Shown here one piece after another: positions 1-10,927 of a stretch of 64,000 nt of DNA (positions are counted from its first letter, which is position 1; each line of letters opens with the position of its first letter). Below the pieces are notes generated by a model. It did not search any database. It saw only the letters and a list, made by a program, of their open reading frames with translations, and was not told where the DNA came from. The position numbers were made by a program, and so were the translations under genes. The DNA is from Erodium maritimum (taxonomy: Eukaryota > Streptophyta > Magnoliopsida > Geraniales > Geraniaceae). The stretch spans positions 51,295,825-51,359,824 of the forward strand of contig OY997591.1 of assembly GCA_963921825.1 (NCBI GenBank), in the 5' to 3' direction.

Positions 1-934
1 GGCCATCAAAAAAAATAGATTTAGGAAAAAACTATAGGATTTGGAGAGGAATAAAGGAATAAAAGCTTGAAAGAAGAGAGGAGAAGTGAGATTTCAATTG
101 GGGTAGATCTGAATTTATAGGAAATTGTTGGACACTTTGGGAGTCAGCGTCGCCACGTGTCGGGTCGTGACTGGCCAGCCGACTAGCCGTTGGCGCCTGA
201 CACGACGGCTGCGTCGTTGCCAAAACCAGACACGACCAGCAGCAACGGCACTGCAGACACGACCCGCTGACACGACCAGCCGTGCCTACGCTAGACACGA
301 CGCGTAGGCACGATCCGTTGGAGCTGCTCTAAGGAGCCAAGGGGCACGTGCCCCCCTCAAATTTCTGAATAACTACTTATTACTTTACTTTTTTTAACAT
401 TTCCTTTTATGTAATCTTATATTATGTGAGAAGTGCCCCCCCCCCCCCCCCCCCCCCCACCCTCAAATAAAAAAATCTACCGTGTCTACTTTCTTTCCAT
501 TTTTCTCTATACAATTCTATTTTATTTACTTACATTTTTTTATTTCTGTTTTTATTATATTGTTTTATATTTTATATTATTTAAATTTATTAATTTTTAC
601 ACAAATTTAATTTAAGTCATCATTTTAAAATTCAAGACCATTATTAGTTTGGGTTTTGTTATCACTTGAGATTTCATAGTCTCAAACTTTAAAAATCTTA
701 AAATTTTAATTCAAGTCATCATTTTATAGTCACGAGAGATATTTCAAAAAAAAAATTTCTAACTCCACAATATTCGATAAGAAGAAAAAATCAAGTACAT
801 GAATATCGTATATGTCGAAAAATATATGTTGTTTATTATGTTTACGATGCAAGTGTTTTATAACATTTTATAAATATAAAACTTTAACGTCATATTTTGT
901 AATGAGTATTAATTATTATCTTTTTATACGATAT
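1..934. other. AT-rich intergenic DNA
   Basis: No gene is supported here. The stretch begins with a moderately GC-rich part (about 140-330) and becomes strongly AT-rich. It carries a run of 23 C at 436-458, next to A/T-rich sequence. Short reading frames over the C run are proline-rich artefacts of the homopolymer. Confidence 0.6.
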
Positions 935-943
935 TAATATTTA

Positions 944-1420
944 GGGATAATTATCATTCCCAACCCCAAAATTTACGTCAAATTCATATCCTAACCCCTC
1001 ACATTTCATTTCAAATCCTAACCTCAACTTTCGTTTTTTTTCAAAACCTATCATTTACTGTTCGAATTAACGGAACAGTTAATTTGTTGGTCATGTGCAT
1101 ACTTAAGTGACCCCATATTTCGAATTTATTCCCATTTTTACCCTTGACCCTTTCTCATTGATACCCTCTTAAATCCATTCACATTCACAATCTTACACTT
1201 AAGTAGTAGTTTTAAGGAAACAAAATGGGAATAGATTCGAAATATGGGGTCACTTAAGTGTGCACGTGACTAGCAAATTAATTGTTCTGTTAATTCGAAC
1301 AGTAAATGATAGGTTTTGAAAAAAAAACGAAAGTTGAGGTTAGGATTTGAAACGAAAGGTGAGGAGGGGTTAGGATATGAATTTGACGTAAAGTTTGGGG
1401 CTGGGAATGATAATTATCCC
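944..1420. mobile_element. Foldback MITE with 9-bp TSD (Mutator-like)
   Basis: A 477-bp element that is nearly one long inverted repeat. It opens with GGGATAATTATCATTCCC and closes with GGGAATGATAATTATCCC; the two arms pair over roughly 200 bp each, with a short AT-rich loop around 1150-1200. It is flanked by a perfect 9-bp direct repeat, TAATATTTA, at 935-943 and 1421-1429. Long inverted repeats with 9-bp target duplications are the hallmark of Mutator-derived non-autonomous elements; that family assignment is inference. There is no coding capacity. Confidence 0.9.
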
Positions 1421-1429
1421 TAATATTTA

Positions 1430-1776
1430 TAATGTAATTTTTTAGTTCTTTTACGTTAATTTTTACCATACAAAAAAAACGGTGCCCCCCCCCTCATAGA
1501 AAAAGCTAGATCCGCCACTGGTTACACATGATCATCTTATATGAAAATAAATGGTTTATAGACAGTTTATACACATATGAAACTTAAAATATATGAAAAG
1601 ATGGAAATGCTTCTTTAATTGCAGCAAATGGTGTTTACACTTTTCCCGACGAAATATAGAACTACACTTAATATTCTAAATCTCTTTACAACTTCCCTCC
1701 CTTGATTCTATGCTAAAGAGAAGGTATTTATACATGAAATTTGAGCCTTAATTTACTTGAAAATAGCTTCACTACC
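1430..1776. other. AT-rich intergenic DNA
   Basis: No gene or repeat structure seen apart from a short C run near 1486-1493. It ends at the target site of the solo LTR that follows. Confidence 0.5.
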
Positions 1777-4734
1777 TGTCACGCCCCAAATTCAGTAAAA
1801 CCGAACCCGGAACGCGAACGTTTAATGTAATAAAACCTTTAAATAAACCTTTTGAGTAAATCGCTTTAAAACCATCAATTTGTTTAATAAAATAATAATT
1901 TACAACTCAAAGTGCGTCCCAATAAGCGGACAAAATACAAGGTATACGTCCCTAGACTCAAAAGTAAACCCGGACTCCCGCTCCTAGCTCCTCAAGCTTC
2001 GAGATCTCACCTAGTCCATCCCGCGACCAGTACCTGTAGGAAAAGCACCTAGGGGTGAGCGTTCGCTCACCACCACGGATAACAGACTGACTACGGCATA
2101 CTTAGCAGACAATGCCGGTAACACCAACACAAACCCAACACCGGGGACTACTATCCCCAAACTCAAGTAACCCAACTGACACACCAACCGTCATTTTCCT
2201 CAACCGACTCAACACTTGGACACGTAATGTAGACCCGACACAACGATTGACGACTTCCTCCAAAGACACGAAAGACAACCACGCAACACCCAAGATCACA
2301 AAGGATCGCACTCCAGCTGCTCAGTAACCCCCTCGCCCTTTACCGATCCCTGTCAGGCCAGGCGGTTGACCTGTCGCACTTTTCCCGACACAAAGTCGGA
2401 TCAGGCTGTCGACTTGTCACTCCTAACCACGCACGCGCGGCCAGGACCCCTTTCCTCACGGGCGGGCCCCCTACCCCGTCTGAACATGCAGACGCGTGCG
2501 ATCACAGGACCCCCGTTTCATGAAGCAGGCCCCCAACCTCAGGTAACCACAATCACAATCACAAAAAAAGTTCAACAAACAGCAACAACACCAGTTTGAC
2601 ACTCCACAGGCACTCATGGCCACCCAAGACACACCAACAGTAACTCACGGGCTCAACAACCCCACGGGCACTCATGGACTCCCAAGACACACCAACAGTA
2701 ACTCACGGGCTCAACAACCCCACAGGCACTCATGGCCTCCCAAGACACACCAACAGTAACTCACAGGCTCAACAACCCCACGGGCACTCATGGCCACCCA
2801 AGACACACCGACAATAACTCACGGGCTCAACAACCCACGGGCACTCATGGCCACCCAAGACACCAACAGTAAAACACGGGCTCTCATGGCCACCCAAGAC
2901 ACAAACAGTAAAACACGGGCTCTCATGGCCACCCAAGACACCAACAGTAAAACACGGGCTCTCATGGCCACCCAAGACACAAACAGTAAAGTACGGGCTC
3001 TCATGGCCACCCAATACACAACTACACAATCAACCTCCGGGCATAACCAATGCCTCTAGCAGTTCTAATATCAACAGGCTCACAGTCAACCTCCGGGCAT
3101 AACCAAATGCCTCCAGTAGTTCTAATATCGAAAGTTCACTGCTCCTACGACACTACTAAGTGTCACATGCATTTCTATTGTTCAATACGTTCCCGTATCA
3201 TACGACACCACCCGGTGTCGCCTGCCTTTCTAATATTCGAATAAACCTACTTAACCCACGACACCCAAGTGTCACATGCATTTCTACTGTTAACTTTCCC
3301 TAGTCAGGGCCGAGATCCGGCTACTTTTCCCTACCTCTTGAAGCGTGTCAAACCCGATACTCTTACTCCGGCAAAGCTCCATAATTCCCGCTTAGCCTCA
3401 TATTTCAACGGTAGGCGACACGGTCTACAATCATTACAATTAACACACTTTTTAAGTAAGCATGCGAAACCCGAATTTAAACGCCCAAATGTAACCCCGA
3501 CAATGTCTATCACTCTCAAACTTCCCAATTACTCGACATTGTCGATAATGGGCCCGGAAAGGCCCGATTCGCCCGGCTCGGTGAATCTGCCCGGGTTTTG
3601 GAAACGCCCTTCAGGGGCTCCGAAAGTTCCCGTTTTCGTTTCTACGATCTTAGAATAATTCAAGGGTTCCAACGCAATCGACGGAATCAATTTCCGACTT
3701 CTGAGCGATTTAATTCGCGTTTAAAGTTTCTAAACCCGAAATTCCAACTTTCACAATTTAATTACGAAATTCGTTCCGGGTGTGAATTAACGACTTGGGG
3801 ATCGTCCTAAACCACCCGAGCATGTGGGCCCCACATGGCCACAATGGCAAAATTCCCTTTTTGCCCCAAAACGTTCCTAACGAACCCCAAACCTCAACCA
3901 TTCATCTTTAAACCAATTCTAACCAAAACCCAACCATATTTGAATCGTTTAAACTCAAACCCTAAAATTCGAACTTAACAAAACGAAAATCGGTTAGGTG
4001 CTCACCGTAGAGAATGACGGTGTGAACTTGATTCTTCTATCGTTGAGACGATCCACCGGTCGGATGATCGAGAAATGGCAAAACCCCTAAACTTTCTTCT
4101 CTTTTTCTCCCTTTTCTCCTTCTCTTCCTTCTCTCCACTTTCTCTCTCTAAATATCTTTTTTTTTTCCAACTTTGCCGAGCCATACACTTCACTTCCCTT
4201 TTATTTTGTTTTAAAAATCAAACCTATCACTTTAAATTACAAAACTAACACTCCAAGTCTCATCTTTGTTTTTGTTCAAGAAACCTAACACCACCACATG
4301 ATTGACATGTGGCAAGTGGGTCCCACACCTTTTTGGAAAATATCTTCTAGATATTTTTTAGTCAGATTCGCGAAATTCGGCCGTCTCGGGCCTCGAACGG
4401 GCACTTTTTCCAAGAAATTACGAAACTTCACGGGCTACAAGGAAACGGCTCAACTAAGACCGCTGCGACGACGTCTAAGTTTTTTGGATCCAAAACGGAC
4501 CTCGAATGGACCAAAACGTCACTCGGTTGACTTTTCCAGCGAAAAGTCAACATTTCCCAAATTGGTCAGAAAGTTGCCCTGAGTCACCCGGAACTCACTT
4601 TGGTCGATATCGGGATCAACTTAAGTCCGGTATGACTCTCGGGGTCAAATTTAGGTTTAAGTGTCTGTCCAAAAATTTTAAATTTCCCCGTTTTTCGCAG
4701 ATTTGACTGGCGTTGACTGGGAGTGGTTCTTACA
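1777..4734 (+). mobile_element. Solo LTR, Ty3-type family, 2.96 kb
   Basis: The sequence starts TGTCACGCCCCAAATTC, ends GTGGTTCTTACA, and is flanked by the 5-bp direct repeat CTACC at 1772-1776 and 4735-4739. TG...CA ends plus a 5-bp duplication define an LTR. No PBS, gag, pol or second LTR lies inside or beside it, so it is a solo LTR left by LTR-LTR recombination. A second copy of the same LTR lies inverted at 38258-41325. Inside are tandem repeats (about 2600-3020) and, near 4080-4170, a CT-rich stretch. Reading frames inside are not conserved genes. Orientation is arbitrary (TGTCACGCC end taken as left). Confidence 0.92.
2600..3020. repeat. Tandem repeat array inside solo LTR
   Basis: About four units of roughly 56 bp, each containing CATGGCCACCCAAGACAC or a variant and a TAACTCACGGGCTCAACAAC block, followed by about four shorter units of roughly 38 bp with the core CTCTCATGGCCACCCAAGAC. 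The inverted LTR copy carries the complementary array at about 40030-40440. The repeat creates meaningless repetitive reading frames on both strands. Confidence 0.85.
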
Positions 4735-4739
4735 CTACC

Positions 4740-6944
4740 TCCCTCCATAGTGCTCCCACCTTCAGAAAAGTTGAGACAAGATTTCTGCTAGTCGTAACAG
4801 CTAAGCGGCCGTCGTACTCGATGAATGGACGGTTGAGTACTCCTGTAACCGATGCTCCTAATTAATGGATGCCTCGTCGAGTACCACCTATCCGGTGCTC
4901 CTATCCGCCGGTTGTGTCGTTTCGTACTAGGTACTTCTTGCTCTGTTTTTGTCCGCTTGTGGTCTTTTTCGTTCCAAATTCCTACAAAAGCTTATCAAGA
5001 TGTAAAATACCGAAAACGAGGGGAAAATGAAGTAAAACTTATTAAGAGGAAATTAACATTTCCTGCACAAGTTATAACTACTAGGAAGGCCCATGACTAC
5101 CCAAGTCATACGAACTATTGACTTTTGTCAAATCCTATTACTATAAGTGATCTTATCCTTTGTCATTTTGGCGACACCTTTTACTGAACACAAGGGCATA
5201 AAAGTACAATCCCTTTTCTATTCAGTCCATTGTTCTCTTGATCTTGAGTTCAAATTGTATGTGACAAATCATACACATGACCATGCTTCTTTTTATATTC
5301 CTTAACTTATCAAAAGGGGCCTTAGGTGACATCTAACTTGTACAAATACAAGTGACAAGTCGTAATGACTATCAAACATATATCTCATATGTGCGTATCC
5401 ATGTATGAGCATAACCTTAATAACTATCTTGTCAGGAGTAGTGCTTAGTGATGTCAAGGCATGAATCCGCATCATATAGATGGTACGTTGACGTCATGGT
5501 CGTAGGCTTAAGATCTATTTTGGTAGTGGAGAAATGCTCATGTCCCGTATCCTATGGAGCATTCTCAAGGTGGGTTATCCAATGTCAAACTCTTCTACAT
5601 TTGTGACATTAAATCATATTTCTATATGCATAATCATTAAAACGTGATCCTCCAATCAACAGTCACACTAGCTCTGACTATCAGATCAGGCTAGGGACGA
5701 ATTGATAGACTCACTCCTTTGTTTCTAAGAAATCTACTATCGGGAAACGGCGCTTTATACGTTAGAAAAAGTACTATATTCAAGATTTCATTAACACTAC
5801 AATTTGATGATAATAAAAAGTTTGAAAACTCATTATTAACTTACAAATGACATTGTACATGTTTTGGCTTGCCTTAAGGAATAAGACCCAACAATTTTGA
5901 GGAATTAATTGTGCCTATTATTAACCAGACGGAACAAATACACGTGGGAGTTTGGATTGTTTCACAAGCCACTACACATGCTGAACTAGTAGTTCATGAA
6001 TTAGAGGATTATACTCCAAAACCTCATCGTGGTGGAACTCCAAAGAATACTAAGCCGACTTCTACCAGAATCATTCCAAGATACGGTCGCTCGACAAGGA
6101 ATGATCCTAAGATTTAGCCTAGAATTCGTTATCTCAACTTAGTCAAAGAAAGTAGCAACATAACCCTTAGAATTATGTTGAGCACGTTAGTAAAAAGCCC
6201 ATTAAGGTAGGTGAAGACGTTCTTGAGAAATTAAGAAACCTGGATGTAAGGTTTCATCAAAAATTGTTTGACGACCCAAATTTGAGCTCGGAAGATGAGG
6301 AATAGGTAGAAGAAGACGAATTTGTTAAATATAGTATGAGTGTCGGTCCTTAGAAACTGTGACTTATTAAATTGGAGGGAGGTTCTTGATTCATTTGATG
6401 TTCATTGTGCTTCTAGATTCAATTTGGGGTCTTTTCGACCTACGGAGATGTCTGTAGCTTCTTTAAGTTTTGTTTTGTCTTTATCTAACAACAACTGAGA
6501 TTGTGAAACTACAAGTGGAAATAAGGAAGTGAGGGAGTTTTACGGATGATTGGGTTGTCTTGTTTCTGGTTTGTTGTTTTAGTTTAGTTATGTTTATCTT
6601 GGGTCGAGGCTGAGTGCTTTTTGTTCGGACGCTTGGTTTTTCTATCGGGCTGCATCCCAAGCTCTTGTTGGTTAGGCTTTGTCCCAATTTGGGATCCATT
6701 TCATTTCCTTGTGTAATCATTTTTAAGTTTTTTTCTTCACTTTGGTGATATACCTCATTTCCTCTCTCCCTCGAAGAATAAAAATTTCAATAAAGACTCG
6801 AACTTAATAGTAAAAATGATGATAGTCTTAGAACACTTCCGTATTTCATTGTCAACTCCTAATTGTATCCTAGTTTTTCATCCTCCTCAATCTAACACCA
6901 TGTGTTTTTTACCGCTCTTCAAAGGGAAGAAACTCAACTCTTCC
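4740..6944. other. Unassigned decayed repeat-like DNA
   Basis: No conserved gene is recognised. The part at 5150-5800 has the look of an old LTR (short direct motifs, low GC, no reading frames), but no ends or target duplication were found. A coding-like patch at 5911-6340 reads in one frame with stops (at about 6115 and 6303). It has an acidic stretch near 6285-6330 (DDPNLSSEDEE) and could be the tail of a retrotransposon polyprotein; I do not recognise it. Confidence 0.3.
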
Positions 6945-7242
6945 ATCGTCGTCAGGGTCGTCCCTAGGCATTTCGAGGCCTTAGGCAAAAATATAAAATG
7001 AGGCATTTTTGTAAGAAAAAACTAATACAAAAAGACGATACTATGATAAATTTATTAATATGATAATAAAAATACACATAAATAAAGAAAAAAATAAAAA
7101 GTCTTCCTCTAAAAATCAATCTAAGTACATGATAAAAAAGGAACAGTCAAACTAATATACATGATAAAAATTACTCCAAATCATCTAATGTTACATAAAA
7201 TATTACATCTCACTATAGTTCAACAATCTTTTCTATAACGAA

Positions 7243-8556
7243 TGTCACGCCCCAAATCCGATTTTGACCGGACTCGAGACGTGAACTAAAGACATTAATT
7301 AAATAACAATTAAAAGAGATTTATCCAACCCGACATCGAGCACCCGAGCCCAAGGTCACGTTTTCGGGTCCGGAATCCGAAAACCGGCCTGGCCGACCCG
7401 AGAACCCAGCACGGCCCGAGAACCCGGCCGACCCGAGAATCTGGCCAGACCCGAGAGTCCGGCCCGATTCGAAGATCTGGCCCGATTCCCGAGGCAGCCG
7501 TCGGTCATGGATTGGCCGGCCCTCCAGCAACCCGCCGGAGCTCTGGCGAGCTTCCGGTCGCCGGAAAATTCCCAACTCCCGTAAAAAAGCTCCAAATTAG
7601 GTCTAGGTCCCCAATCCATCAACCATTCACTCCAATTTCCCTTAGGTTGGTCCAATTTTACAATTGCCCCAATTTCTCCAATTAGGGTTCCAACTCCAAA
7701 ATCCACAATTTCTTACCAAACTTTGCATTTCCTACCATTTCCCACCAAGGGTTCTTGTTTCCAACAAGACCCATTCCAATTCCAAGACATCCCTTCAATA
7801 CCCATGAATCAAAGATCTTCAAAAAAGGAAATGGTTGAGTTCTTACCGTAGAGAATGGAAAGGGAAGAAGGAATATGAGAAAAACTAAGGATTTTGGTGT
7901 AGAAATGACCTCCTCCTCCTCCTCTTCTTCTTCTTCTTCTTCTTCTTCTTCTTCTTCTTCTTCTTCTTCTTCTTCTTCTTCTTCTTCTTCTTCAATGGAG
8001 GAAGCAAGACTCCTCTCTCTCTCTATATATGTTCGGCCAAGGGGGTGAAATGGGAGACAAAATGGTCACATGTGGGCTTTAACCTAAAAGGGTAAAGACT
8101 AAAATCCCCTTAAAGGCCTTTTGTCCTCTAGTGATAAAGTAAGGCCAAAATTGTCTTTCTCTCCCCTTTTCCTCTCCTCCTCCACAATCATGCCAAGTGT
8201 CCATGATGACTCATCCTCCCTCAAAATATCTCAGCCCAAAGATTAATTAAGTCATTAATCGATGTTTGACCAAATTTGACCAAGTTTGACTTTTCCCCAA
8301 ATACCCTCATTTTAAAGGAAACGCCCCAACGAAGCTAACCGTAACGACGGTTAAGCCTTTTGAGCCTTGGATAAGTCCCATATGGCTCTTACTTCGTCAG
8401 TTGACTTTTTCGGCGAAAAGTCAACTTTTCCCAATATGGTTCCAAAGTGACCCGAAGTCGCTTGGAACTCATCTTGGTCGCTTCCGAGGTCAACCCAAGT
8501 CCGGTATGCCCCTCGGGGTCGGGTTTGACCGGCGTTGACCGGGCACAGGTCTTACA
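7243..8556 (+). mobile_element. Solo LTR (1.31 kb) inside the hAT element
   Basis: Starts TGTCACGCCCCAAATCCG and ends GGGCACAGGTCTTACA, with the 5-bp target duplication ACGAA at 7238-7242 and 8557-8561. Its first 45 bases closely resemble those of the Ty3 LTR at 29426, so it belongs to a related TGTCAC(G/A)CCCC family. It carries a GC-rich block (7330-7560) and a long CTT microsatellite. No internal retroelement genes are present, so it is a solo LTR. Confidence 0.92.
7910..7993. repeat. (TCC)n-(TTC)n microsatellite
   Basis: About five TCC units run into roughly 23 uninterrupted TTC units within the solo LTR. An uninterrupted array of this length is expected to be polymorphic. Confidence 0.95.
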
Positions 8557-9303
8557 ACGAATTTCCGTCCTCCTTATCCAAGTTTGGTTGAATGTTAGTT
8601 TCTTGGTATAGACATTTATTATCCATGTTATCTATCATACAGATTGAAAATTGGTAATATAATAATTGACAATATGTTCGAACTCGTACTACTCTTACTT
8701 GTCACCAACATTACATTTACATAGCAGTACATTTAAAATACAATATATACCAACAACAATTGACTGTTCTTCCTTCTAGTTTTGTCATGTTTGTTCTCTA
8801 TAAAAATGGACCAGAAAGCGTAGCGAAAATTATAAAGAGGAATATGTTTAAGTATAGAAAGAATAAACTAGAATAGAATAGCAAGTTGGGGTGAATCAAA
8901 CTAAAAATTTCACCATGTTTATACAAATTTTGATGCATGTTTATTTGAAATAAAAAAGAAACAATCAATCATCTAGGAAGAAGAAAGGATTGTGCATACC
9001 ATATTTAGGAAATAGATGAACTTAACGGAGAGAAGGAGAAGTGCAGGACCATAAAACATCGATTGAGTACTCGAAGAAGTAGAAACGGTGGAAACCCTAG
9101 AGAAATAGGAAATAAAATCTTATGAATATTATATTGATAAATGGTCTGCCTTAGCAAGCCCAAAATTAGTTTTCATGAACCAAAAAAAATAAATAATCTA
9201 TAAGGCCTAAAATATTTTTTAGAAAAAATGTGGCCTATCTTTTGTTGGATGCCTTAGGCGACCGCCTAATTAGCCAAGTGGACGAGCCGACCCTGATCGT
9301 CGT

Positions 9304-10927
9304 TATCAATCTTAGTCCATTCACCATCTTCGGATTGTACCCTGCCACCAATTATTGGTTCTAGATCAATGACCTGAAGTTGATCTTCAAAAAAATTGAT
9401 GTTAACGGTGGTGACAAGATCTCGACTTTCAGGTTGAGATCCACCTTGAATAGACTAGAATCCTTGCTATAAAGGAAGAGTTACAGAAAATGTTATTTTT
9501 GTTAGGTTTATGGTTTAAGTGGTAAGAATCGGATGGTAGAGTTAAGAGTTTTAGGGGAAAACTTGTTTTTTGTATATGTTAAAAATAAGTGTATCATGTG
9601 CCATGCACATAACTAATTATATTATTTTTCAGTAAATTTAGTTAACAAGACAATAAAAAAAAGTCTAGGGCACAATTTAGCCCGTAAACATAGCACATGG
9701 TCATGATTTACCACGATTTAAATATGATGGTCATTTTCTACCACGACAACTTCCTACACTATAATTTCTACAATCAGACATTTATTTTGACATTCCAAAA
9801 ATATAACACTGTAATTATTTCACTCGTATTTAACTTGGTTATAAAGATATATCCAAAAAATCAAGTACAATTATAATTTACTTCGGGTCTTATGCAAATT
9901 ATCATTTTCTTTTGCATTCACCCTTAATGTAATTAAGGAAACTTTTTACTTCGCTACATCTAACTATCCATATTTTCACTTAGCTACATTTAACTATTAA
10001 TTTCTTCTTTCCAAAAAATTTCACTTTACTCACATCTGTCAATTTTCTATCCAAAAACACAAAAAAGTTAAAAACACCCTTTAAAAATAATTAAAATTTC
10101 AAAACCCTGCAATTGGTTTTAATTAACTTTTTATTACATCAATAATTCTTTATTTTTATTTGTTTTCTTCTATTTTTTAAACTCTAAACCCCTCAGACTA
10201 TGGATTCACCGCTTTAATATTGCAAACATAAAAGTGTATGGTTAAATACACAAAATATCCATTAGCCATATATAAAAAAAGGCATCAAGGATAAAGCAAA
10301 CTAGTTATTTAGTCATAGAACAACATAAGCTAAGCTAGAACCCATTTATAAGGAACAACAATAAGAAGATGACAAGAAAATATTGGAGAAAACAAATCAT
10401 AGCGGAGAATTGAAATGTGACATGGATTCTTCAAAATGGCAACTGAGAATGGAAGGGTTATGGTCTTGAGGCTGATTACCACGTCTAAAATCCTTTTCCC
10501 CAAGGTTCAACAAGAAGCAGTACCAGATTGGGAGGGTGGGTCTAATACTCGTCTGCTCGACGACGTCTAGATTTGGAGGACACCATAATCGTGTCCAAAT
10601 TTCTAGCCCTCAATCTCGTTCACAACACCGCTCCAAGTACAAGAAGACGCGCTGTCGAGAGAGGAGGAAGAAGGTTGAGAAAAAAAAAAGTTCTAAAATA
10701 ATTGTCAAGGTTTAGAGATAGAGAATTAAAGATGAGTGGTTTGGAGAATAAATGGAGCTGAAATAGGGAAGGATAAAACAAAGATAAAAAAATAAAAATT
10801 AAGGTTTAGAACTAAAGAGGGGTTATTTTGATATTTTAGAAAAAATATGGTCATATGTACGATACATGATTATTCTTTTGTCAGAAACTAATTTTAGAAA
10901 GTTAAAGTATTGTAGACGAAAAAATAA
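9304..10927. other. AT-rich intergenic DNA, no gene seen
   Basis: The host sequence resumes after the hAT target duplication. A short coding-like patch on the minus strand (9300-9420 joined to 6905-6944 across the hAT insertion) reads without stops for about 60 codons in one frame, but I recognise no family. The remainder is low-complexity AT-rich DNA. Confidence 0.4.

Larger units (their letters stand above)
6953..9295. mobile_element. Non-autonomous hAT element, split by a solo LTR
   Basis: The left end reads CAGGGTCGTCCCTAGGC and the right end GGACGAGCCGACCCTG, giving imperfect terminal inverted repeats starting CAGGGTCG. They are flanked by a perfect 8-bp direct repeat, ATCGTCGT, at 6945-6952 and 9296-9303. 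An 8-bp duplication with CAGGG ends is diagnostic of hAT elements. Removing the nested solo LTR (7243-8556) leaves about 1.0 kb of AT-rich DNA with no transposase, so it depended on a partner element. The inner ends also mirror each other (CATTTCGAGGCCTTAGGC versus GATGCCTTAGGCGACC). Confidence 0.88.

Noticed and set aside
433..615. Proline-rich reading frame over a C run
   Set aside because: It begins in a 23-base C homopolymer and continues in AT-rich DNA; there is no domain and the composition alone explains it.
2600..3060. Repetitive frames and a CRISPR-like repeat array
   Set aside because: The units are direct tandem repeats without unique spacers and lie inside a solo LTR; the organism is a plant. 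The frames on both strands follow from the repeat.
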